This document shows, in pieces, positions 1 to 6,043 of a DNA stretch of 64,000 nt. Under the pieces are notes generated by a model, which was given only the letters and a program-made list of their open reading frames with translations, did not search any database and had not been told where the DNA came from. The stretch spans positions 62,001-126,000 of the forward strand of contig CAYPXY010000001.1 of assembly GCA_964414815.1 (NCBI GenBank), written 5' to 3'. The stretch is from Mariniblastus sp964414815 (GTDB lineage: Bacteria; Planctomycetota; Planctomycetia; Pirellulales; Pirellulaceae). Made by a program: the position numbers and the translations under genes. The stretch's first letter is position 1. Every line of letters starts with the position of its first letter.

Positions 1-1680
1 TTTTAATACGAAGCTCTCCCGGTTGTCCCCAACGATCCGGCCCTTTCCAATCGCTTCATCCAGAATTGCCGACGAACTTTTACATGAAAAAATAGTCGTG
101 GTGCCGTCGTGAGTTGCGATCGAGAATAGCGGTTTTGAATGTCCAAAACTTGATAGATTGAAGTCTCGCATATTCGTGCTCGGCAGCCATGAGATCGGAG
201 CAGCCTGGTCTTCGCCATCTTCTGCTTTCACTTCTGCCGACAGTTGTCGATCCAGACTTTCCAATCGCTTTACAGTTCCTTCTTCGTCCAGAAAATCACT
301 GTTTTGGAAAAAGACTCCCCGAAAAACCTCCATGTCCATTCTGCCATTAAAAAACTCTGCTTTTTCATCCTCCGCCAATACGGTCGCATATCTACAGACT
401 TCCACGGCCTGTTCATACCCCCCGGAAAGCAGGTTGGTGAGCGCAAGATCAAAGTCGGGTTTGTCTTTAATAAAGTCGTTCGCTTCGGGTTCTCGATCTT
501 CGAGAAGTTTTTTCCAGTCCTTCATGCAAAGCTCACTCCCGGGAATCATGAAATCCGAATGGGATGCGGAAAACTTGCTGGCACCGCTGAGGGAAACATA
601 GGACATCCATGAGGCTCCCGTTGGCACCCGTCGCCGTTTCTCCGGATCGAGGCTCTCGAGCATGGAAAAGGTTTCGTCCATAAATTTCGGCAGTGGCTGC
701 AGAACCGGGAAATACACTCGGTAGTCAACCAGATTTTTGCCGCCCAGCTCCACCATGATTCCCATACAATTGGTCCAGCCCAGCCACTCTGCAGTAAATT
801 TTTCGAGTATCCAAGCTTCCACTTGATCGGTGGAGCTGCCTTGCAACCTCCTCAAGAGGTCATCAATTCTGGCGAAACAAAATAGATCGGGTTTGAGCCT
901 TCGCTCCGATTCGAACCTCAATTGGATGCGTTTGTAATATCGAGATTCCTCCAGACTTTCGAAGTTTTCAGCCCCCTTCGAAACCCTTACCGCCAAACCA
1001 TGACAATAATCAACGCTTGTGTCATAGACTCCGTAAATCGTATTTTTATGTGAGAAAAAATACATTTTTTCGTCTTTCAGCCAAAAGATATCCTCGGGGT
1101 GTTTTGGTGATCGCAGGGGATCGCTTTTTTCAGCAATGGACATCAGTGACTTTCTCCAATCGAAAGTCATGGGGTCATACTCAAACCCGAAAACGACCCG
1201 AAAGCCAGGATGGCTGCTTTCGATCGCGATAAATGACTTTCCAGGAAACAAGCTCGCAAGCTTTTGGGTCAGTGTGCTTTTACAGTGGGCAAGCTCCTCT
1301 TTCTCCGACGCGCTGCGAAGGATGGTTGCCAATCTTTGGATTTCCGAAAGGATGGCTTGATCCGCCTGTTCATCAGAAAAGCAATCGTCAAGCCAGTGGT
1401 GTTCCCATTCCGTTCTCCTGGATTCCACGGTCTTGAGCGTGGGTAGGTTAAGCGGCAGCAACCTTCCAGCTTCGTTGGCCGGACCATAAAAAGGGTCGTA
1501 CCAATTCGGAATCATTTTTTTGATCAGGGATGCAGTATCCGTAGATTCCACCAGCAACAGAGCTTGTTTGCTCACCAGTCTCGATGGCGGTTGTTCCATC
1601 TGACACCGTCCAAAAACGTGGTCGGGCAGCAAAACCAAAGCGCATAGAACCAGGCAATACGTTGCAATTTTTCCTTCCAT
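1..1680 (-). CDS. Secreted protein of unknown function, C-terminus outside window
   Basis: The minus-strand frame from the ATG at 1680 has no stop codon down to position 1, giving at least 560 codons; the gene continues off the left edge. An AGGAG lies six bases before the ATG. The first ~24 residues (MEGKIATYCLVLCALVLLPD...) form a signal peptide, so the product is probably exported. The rest is a soluble, charged, mixed alpha/beta-looking sequence with many Trp, Phe and acidic residues and no motif I recognise. It stands alone, with a repeat-rich gap upstream. The reading frame is certain from the absence of stops; the function is unknown. It could be one of the large planctomycete-specific secreted families. 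Confidence 0.8.
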   Translation of the reverse strand, partial: MEGKIATYCLVLCALVLLPDHVFGRCQMEQPPSRLVSKQALLLVESTDTASLIKKMIPNWYDPFYGPANEAGRLLPLNLPTLKTVESRRTEWEHHWLDDCFSDEQADQAILSEIQRLATILRSASEKEELAHCKSTLTQKLASLFPGKSFIAIESSHPGFRVVFGFEYDPMTFDWRKSLMSIAEKSDPLRSPKHPEDIFWLKDEKMYFFSHKNTIYGVYDTSVDYCHGLAVRVSKGAENFESLEESRYYKRIQLRFESERRLKPDLFCFARIDDLLRRLQGSSTDQVEAWILEKFTAEWLGWTNCMGIMVELGGKNLVDYRVYFPVLQPLPKFMDETFSMLESLDPEKRRRVPTGASWMSYVSLSGASKFSASHSDFMIPGSELCMKDWKKLLEDREPEANDFIKDKPDFDLALTNLLSGGYEQAVEVCRYATVLAEDEKAEFFNGRMDMEVFRGVFFQNSDFLDEEGTVKRLESLDRQLSAEVKAEDGEDQAAPISWLPSTNMRDFNLSSFGHSKPLFSIATHDGTTTIFSCKSSSAILDEAIGKGRIVGDNRESFVLK

Positions 1681-1790
1681 AGCGATCTCCTGGAAACTTG
1701 GCGGGGAGTTGCCTTCGTTGCTGAACTTGAACCGTTCTAACGCTTCAGAACTGGGATGTCAAGAAAGTTTTAGCCGTTCACGGCAAGCCC

Positions 1791-1838
1791 AAACCGTTTA
1801 GCAAACCGAAGCCGTTTAGCAAACCGAAGCCGTTTAGC
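1791..1838. repeat. 18-bp tandem repeat
   Basis: The unit AAACCGAAGCCGTTTAGC occurs twice perfectly (1803-1820 and 1821-1838) after a shortened copy at 1791-1802. It lies in the 720-bp gap between the secreted protein gene and trpC, next to a dispersed repeat that contains the same GTTTAGC and AAGCCGAAGCC words. Confidence 0.85.
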
Positions 1839-1942
1839 CGCAAGCCGAAGCCGACTGCGAGTGATTTGCAGCAACCTTAGGTAGCCGATCTGCCAATGCT
1901 GGATGCGGGTAGATCGAGTGTTGGTCGGCGCAGGCGCGACGG
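1831..1942 (+). repeat. Dispersed repeat, copy 1 (partner at 25562-25675)
   Basis: The ends of this ~112-bp stretch (CGTTTAGCCGCAAGCCGAAG at 1831 and TGGTCGGCGCAGGCGCGACG at 1922) recur in inverted order and orientation at 25562-25675, with partial matches in between. Both copies are intergenic, so this is a dispersed non-coding repeat rather than a gene. Confidence 0.7.
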
Positions 1943-1972
1943 CAGGGTGCAGGCTCCGTAGTCAATCAGCCT

Positions 1973-2058
1973 GCCAAAAAAATACCTGCAACTCGGTGCT
2001 CCGCGCGCCTTTGGGGGTTGCCGATAAAGGGATTTCGGTGTAGCAGTATTTTTTTGGC
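1973..2058. repeat. Palindromic element with 13-bp perfect inverted ends
   Basis: GCCAAAAAAATAC at 1973-1985 is exactly inverted as GTATTTTTTTGGC at 2046-2058, enclosing about 60 bp. No coding potential is visible. It may be a small non-autonomous element or part of a larger repeat, since similar GGCGGCACCCCCGACGGC words follow directly. Confidence 0.65.
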
Positions 2059-2300
2059 GGCACCCCCGACGGCTTACGGCTAAACGGTTTCATTTCCCGT
2101 GAACGGTTACAAGAAAGTTTTGCTGTGTCCAAAAGCGAAGGGCGGCCAATAGGGAGGCGGATTGGGCGGTTACTTCAAAACGGGTTTGGAAGCCTTTACA
2201 ATCAAGCCTGAGAAGGTGACCGACGTGGACGTCTATCCCACGAAAAGGTGGCCTAACCGTTCACAAGGTCTGGTTCAACAATCATTCCAAGAACGAGCGG

Positions 2301-2373
2301 AACGCTAATCATCGCTAATCAACACTCATGTTGTTATCGGATGGATTAGTGCTGATTAGTGATGATTAGTGTT
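2301..2373. repeat. Imperfect 25-bp inverted repeat before trpC
   Basis: The arm at 2301-2325 (AACGCTAATCATCGCTAATC...) is inverted at 2349-2373 with three differences, all of which would be G-U pairs in RNA read from one strand. Each arm is itself built of two near-identical GATTAGYG units. It ends 30 bases before the trpC start, so it could be a transcriptional barrier or leader structure, or simply a dispersed repeat. Confidence 0.7.
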
Positions 2374-2403
2374 TAACTGTTTTTCGGGAAAAACGAGAAT
2401 CTA

Positions 2404-3231
2404 TTGAATTCCATCCTCCAGCAAATTACGAATCACAAGCAAGGTGAAATTGACGCCGCGAAGTCGAAGGTTTCGCTCTCGTCCATTCAATCGCTGGTCG
2501 CGGACCAGCCGCCGGCGCTCGATTTTTTCGATGCACTGCAAAGCGGCACAAACGGTGTGCGTCCTGATTCAGAGCCGCTGGCCAAGTCGCTGAGGTTAAT
2601 CGCTGAAGTCAAAAAGGCCAGCCCGTCCAAGGGGATCATTCGCGCCGATTTCGATCCGGTCGCCATCGCCAAAACATACGAACGAAGCGGAGCCGATTGC
2701 ATCAGTGTGCTGACCGACGAAAAATTCTTTCAGGGACATTTGGATTACCTGAAAGCCATCCGCCAGGCAGTCGACATCCCGCTGCTGCGGAAGGACTTCA
2801 TTCTGGAGGAATACCAGGTCTGGGAAGCTCGAGCCGCCGGAGCGGATGCGGTGTTGCTGATTGCTGAATGCCTGGATTCAAAACAATTGTATGACTTGAA
2901 TCAGGCGATCCTCGGACTGGGGATGACACCGCTGATCGAGCTGTATCACGAACGGAACCTCGATGCGGTGCTACAATGCAACCCCCAATTGATCGGGATC
3001 AACAATCGGGACCTGGATACGTTTGTGGTCGATCTCCGCCATTCGATTCGACTTCGCCAGCAAATCCCTGCCGAAATCCTGGTGGTGAGCGAAAGCGGGA
3101 TTGAAACGGCGGCGGATGTATCCGTACTGGCCGGAGCCGGGATTGCGGCGATGCTGGTCGGAGAGTCGCTAATCAAGCAACCCGATATCGCCGCCGCCGT
3201 GCGACAACTGATCGATCCCTTTGTAGAATAG
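2404..3231 (+). CDS. trpC: Indole-3-glycerol phosphate synthase
   Basis: Catalyses the ring closure of carboxyphenylaminodeoxyribulose phosphate to indole-3-glycerol phosphate in cytosolic tryptophan synthesis. The 275-residue length is usual for a stand-alone TIM-barrel enzyme. Family motifs are visible: EVKKASPSKG near residue 70 (catalytic Lys), LLRKDFILEEYQ near 126, IGINNRDL near 200 and VSESGI near 229. The start is a TTG with only a weak GAGAA upstream; no better in-frame start is seen. It is not in a trp operon here: the next gene, 40 bp on, is an unrelated membrane protein, consistent with the scattered trp genes seen in planctomycetes. The upstream gap is full of palindromes that may affect expression. 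Confidence 0.97.
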   Translation: MNSILQQITNHKQGEIDAAKSKVSLSSIQSLVADQPPALDFFDALQSGTNGVRPDSEPLAKSLRLIAEVKKASPSKGIIRADFDPVAIAKTYERSGADCISVLTDEKFFQGHLDYLKAIRQAVDIPLLRKDFILEEYQVWEARAAGADAVLLIAECLDSKQLYDLNQAILGLGMTPLIELYHERNLDAVLQCNPQLIGINNRDLDTFVVDLRHSIRLRQQIPAEILVVSESGIETAADVSVLAGAGIAAMLVGESLIKQPDIAAAVRQLIDPFVE

Positions 3232-3271
3232 ACAGCCAGGAAATCTTTGCGTCAGACAGAAAGGCCAACCG

Positions 3272-3607
3272 ATGGAAGTAAAAAAGATCTTTGACGACAA
3301 CTTGCCACTGCAATCGGAAACGAACTTTTTTGTTCTGGCCAATGTGCTTGATGTTTTCATGACGTATTTGTTGCTCACTCGGGGCGCGATCGAAGCCAAT
3401 CCGTTTGCCAACTACGTATTGGAACGCTGGGGATTTCACGCGATGGTGTGGTTCAAGCTGATCATGGTGGCTTTGGTATGCATTATTGCCCAGTTGATCG
3501 CCACACGCAGGTTGGGGACCGCGAGAGCACTGCTGATCTTCGGAACGATCATTGTCGGTGGGGTGGTGATCTATAGCATGAGGCTGTTCTGGGATCATTT
3601 TGTCTGA
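3272..3607 (+). CDS. Small DUF5658-like membrane protein
   Basis: A 111-residue protein with three predicted membrane segments (about residues 20-40, 54-76 and 84-104). The sequence LANVLDVFMTYLLLTRG followed by EANP in the first helix and loop is characteristic of the DUF5658 family, whose function is unknown. It follows trpC by 40 bp on the same strand and may be co-transcribed, but nothing ties it to tryptophan synthesis. The family assignment is from motif memory and the role is not known. Confidence 0.8.
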   Translation: MEVKKIFDDNLPLQSETNFFVLANVLDVFMTYLLLTRGAIEANPFANYVLERWGFHAMVWFKLIMVALVCIIAQLIATRRLGTARALLIFGTIIVGGVVIYSMRLFWDHFV

Positions 3608-3702
3608 CTCTGTTGATTCAGATAACCGATGTGCAACCGAGACCGCTTCGTATTAAGTAATCTCAACTGCTTGCCAGAATTGAGGCAATGCCAGCTTGAT
3701 CC

Positions 3703-3715
3703 GGCAACCCTTCGC
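3703..3715 (+). repeat. X-type half site GGCAACCCTTCGC
   Basis: This 13-bp word also forms the ends of the two X elements near 8.5 and 9.5 kb and, with a one-base change at its first position, marks the edge of an Rhs fragment near 49.27 kb. Here it stands alone at the left border of the accessory island, just before the REP-like hairpins. Confidence 0.6.
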
Positions 3716-3726
3716 AGGCTACTTTA

Positions 3727-3982
3727 TGGAGTGCGGTGAATCTTCACCGCTATGGTTCTATGGTTCTATGGTTCTATGGTTCTATGGTTCTATAGTTCCG
3801 CAAACTTCGCCAATCCGATATTGTCCTACGATGAGGTTTATCACGTCGCCCGCATCCAGCGAAAGTATCTCTACCCAATGGTTGCAAGTCACCGAAAACC
3901 AAAAATCCAAAGCGGTGATTTGCATCCCCGCACTCCAAAAATCCATAGCGGTGAATCTTCACCGCACTCCATAGAACCATAG
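3727..3982. repeat. REP-like hairpin cluster with 8-bp tandem repeat
   Basis: GCGGTGAATCTTCACCGC, an 8-bp stem with a 2-base loop, occurs at 3733-3750 and 3948-3965; a decayed version lies at 3912-3931. Both good copies adjoin GGAGT and CTATGG, in opposite orientation. Between them TATGGTTC is repeated five times with a sixth variant copy (3751-3798). The cluster sits directly downstream of the transposase gene ending at 4017, the arrangement expected of REP sequences and a REP-associated transposase. Confidence 0.8.
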
Positions 3983-4016
3983 GACGCAATCTACGCAGAT
4001 TTTACGGACTCTTCAG

Positions 4017-5057
4017 TCAGCCCGGCATCAACTCTCGGGTGGCTCGCTTGGTCTTGTACCGCTTCATCCCGTCTCGGGAACGGCGGGCATCGATCTCATG
4101 CGGACGACCGGCCACCGCATAAAACAGCTTCCCAAAATCTTTCACCAGGCCGCACCAGACTTCACTGCTGATCCCCAATCGCTCAAACACAGGCTGCATC
4201 CGCTGAGGTGTCGAGCCTCGTTTCCCTTGCTGAATCTCCCGCGCCGTCCAGTCCAGCAAATCCACATAAGCCGCAACCGTCATCGGCAGGAACCCTTTGT
4301 CGCTCGCACGCGAACCGTCCACATGGCAACACGGTCCCGTCGCATCCCGTTGTTCGTCGATCGGCAACCGCGCCAAATGAAGATCAGAGTGCGCGGCCCG
4401 ATCGTCCAGCTTGACCTCGGATTCGATCCGTTTTTGTACCGACGTAAAATCACTTTCCTCCAGCGTCTCGGCCATCGCTGCCCGGATCGGGTTCAAATCG
4501 ACGTAGGCCGCACAAGCCAGAATCGCCGTCTCATCCAACAATCGAACCGCTCGATAGCGAGCCTGCCAGAACTTGCCGACCTCTTGGTCTTCCTTGTTGG
4601 CACGCTGAGCGATGTTCTGGCTGAGCAACCGCATCCACCATGAAATATCGCTCAAACGACTGCGAATCAGAGCCAGCTTGGCCGGATCGTTCCGAATCGA
4701 ATTGAGTTCCGCTTCATTCGGTTCTTCGGCTTCTTTCTGAGGGTTTTTCCGCACGGGACAAAGCATCAGCCATCGCCGAGCCACTTCGGTATCATCCCAA
4801 GCCGCCACCACATCCGGCCGCGAACGAAGAATCAGATGAAAATGGTTTGACATGATGGCTTGACAGAGAAGGTCAATGCCAAAGTACCCCGCCAGCCGCT
4901 TGAGTTCATCGTCAAGCCACTGCTTGCGGTGGTCATAGTTTTTCCCGGTCACCGGATCATTTCCCAGCAAGAAGCACCGCCGAACCGTCCGATTCATCAC
5001 ATGAACGATAGCAATTTCATCCGAAGCAAAGATTTCAACACGTGACAACCGGGCCAT
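4017..5057 (-). CDS. REP-associated (IS200-like) transposase family protein
   Basis: A 346-residue relative of the Y1/HUH transposases that act on REP hairpins. AIMSNHFHLILRSRPD near residue 70 carries the HUH metal-binding motif, and GKFWQARYR followed by AAYVDLNPIRAAM (about residues 160-195) is the usual C-terminal signature. The ATG at 5057 is preferred because GGGAG lies seven bases upstream; a longer start at 5075 lacks this. Oddly, the Tyr nucleophile expected in a YxxxFN-like context just before FWQ is not evident (the aligned stretch reads LLSQNIAQRAN), so the chemistry may differ or be lost. It is flanked by hairpins at 3.7-4.0 kb and a 27-bp tandem duplication at 5137-5190. Long (~350-residue) planctomycete members of this family are common. 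Confidence 0.88.
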   Translation of the reverse strand: MARLSRVEIFASDEIAIVHVMNRTVRRCFLLGNDPVTGKNYDHRKQWLDDELKRLAGYFGIDLLCQAIMSNHFHLILRSRPDVVAAWDDTEVARRWLMLCPVRKNPQKEAEEPNEAELNSIRNDPAKLALIRSRLSDISWWMRLLSQNIAQRANKEDQEVGKFWQARYRAVRLLDETAILACAAYVDLNPIRAAMAETLEESDFTSVQKRIESEVKLDDRAAHSDLHLARLPIDEQRDATGPCCHVDGSRASDKGFLPMTVAAYVDLLDWTAREIQQGKRGSTPQRMQPVFERLGISSEVWCGLVKDFGKLFYAVAGRPHEIDARRSRDGMKRYKTKRATRELMPG

Positions 5058-5136
5058 GACTTTCTCCCAAATCAAATGACTGTGAATACTCCCTCAATTG
5101 ATTCGAATTTAACAAATGCCGTAAACCTTGTCAATA

Positions 5137-5190
5137 ATGTGCTGTGTCCCCGTTTTTCCCTCCATGTGCTGTGTCCCCGTTTTTCCCTCC
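5137..5190. repeat. 27-bp perfect tandem duplication
   Basis: Two adjacent copies (5137-5163, 5164-5190) both begin ATGTGCTGTGTCCCCGTTTT. They lie between the transposase start and the Rhs fragment, whose reading frame runs straight through them (…YYDPSTG then GKNGDTAH twice). This makes them the right boundary of the transposase cassette. Confidence 0.8.
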
Positions 5191-5580
5191 GGTTGACGGA
5201 TCGTAGTACCTTGCCCGGAAGTACATCAATCCTGTTTCGGGATCGTGTTGCCGCGACGTGTAGCCGAACGGCATGTTGTACGAACTGGTGTTGCGAACGG
5301 TGCTGCCGTCGGGATCGAGAACGGTACGGATTCCAAAGGCGTTGTAGGTGTAACGTTCCAGAACGTTGCCGGTGGAGAGATCGCAAAGTGCGGTCACGCT
5401 CCACTGCTGGTTGCGGGTGATGGGTAGCTGTCCATTCTATGGGAAAAATGGCCGATTCCGGGCAAGTCAACATCAGTTTATTTGCTGCATCTTACCCAAA
5501 TCGCCAGAAAATTGGCCTTGATTGGGGCTGAAACCTGTGAATTTCCCATAGAATGGACAGCTACGGTGATGGTCAGTTTT
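5191..5580 (-). pseudogene. Orphan Rhs core tip, interrupted by a MITE
   Basis: Reading from 5580 down, SKLTIT, then (after removal of the 141-bp insertion at 5424-5564) RNQQWSVTALCDLSTG through YFRARYYDPSTG matches the end of the Rhs core in the neighbouring gene (residues about 490-580 of the 6044-8509 product). No toxin domain follows; the frame runs into the 27-bp tandem repeats. It is a displaced core fragment of the kind left by exchange of Rhs C-terminal modules. Its 5' end is fused to the membrane protein frame at 5478-6035. Confidence 0.85.
5424..5564. mobile_element. 141-bp MITE with 23-bp inverted ends and 8-bp target duplication
   Basis: The ends GTAGCTGTCCATTC... and their exact inverse are 23 bp long. 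The element is flanked by GGTGATGG on both sides (5416-5423 and 5565-5572). In the intact paralogue near 7000 the same Rhs sequence has GGTGATGG once, which gives the pre-insertion state directly. No coding capacity; presumably moved by a transposase elsewhere that makes 8-bp duplications. Confidence 0.93.
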
Positions 5581-6035
5581 GAGTTATGTTCATTCTTCTC
5601 GCCAATTTTCCAATCCCATTGAAGGCAAAACACGATAACACTAATCGCAGCCAAAGTCGCAAAGAAGATAGCGCCTACGATCGCAGATCTTAAATGCTTT
5701 CTCTGTACCACATATCGGTATGACTTGGTAAGGTTGTGAATTCTTGCTTTGAGTTTTTGCCGGCTCTGACGTGTAAGTGTCACTCGCCTTATCCCATCGG
5801 CCGCAATCCAAATCCCAACCAAGAACGCGGCAATCAGAAACAATATCCCAATGAAGTACCAACCAAATTGATCAACCAAACTTTCAAGCTGCGATGCACC
5901 AATCATGGCGATCGTACTCAATGATAAAAAAAGAACAAGCTGCAGCCAGAGGAACCAAGCAGTCGATCTTGCAATTGGGCGAAGGCGGTTTGATCGAGAA
6001 AACGAATTCCCAGACTTTTCGAAGAACTTCATCAT
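5478..6035 (-). CDS. Membrane protein, candidate immunity protein for the upstream Rhs toxin
   Basis: A 185-codon frame starting 8 bp after the stop of the Rhs gene. Residues ~27-47 and ~55-76 are hydrophobic helices, and a third lies at ~117-137, with a basic stretch between. Position directly behind an Rhs C-terminal domain is the classic place of an immunity gene, and a membrane-embedded protein would fit a toxin acting on membranes; both are inference. The native end appears lost: from about residue 152 the frame reads SKLTIT, which is Rhs core, then the MITE, which supplies the final residues and stop. No family recognised. Confidence 0.65.
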   Translation of the reverse strand: MMKFFEKSGNSFSRSNRLRPIARSTAWFLWLQLVLFLSLSTIAMIGASQLESLVDQFGWYFIGILFLIAAFLVGIWIAADGIRRVTLTRQSRQKLKARIHNLTKSYRYVVQRKHLRSAIVGAIFFATLAAISVIVFCLQWDWKIGEKNEHNSKLTITVAVHSMGNSQVSAPIKANFLAIWVRCSK

Positions 6036-6043
6036 TGTAAAAA

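Noticed and set aside
2100..2300. Possible gene remnant before trpC
   Set aside because: Short readable stretches exist, but no frame has a family motif or consistent codon use.
3751..3798. Possible CRISPR array (regular short repeats); also 36021-36062 and 1791-1838
   Set aside because: The units are 8, 14 and 18 bp without spacers, and no cas gene is in the window.
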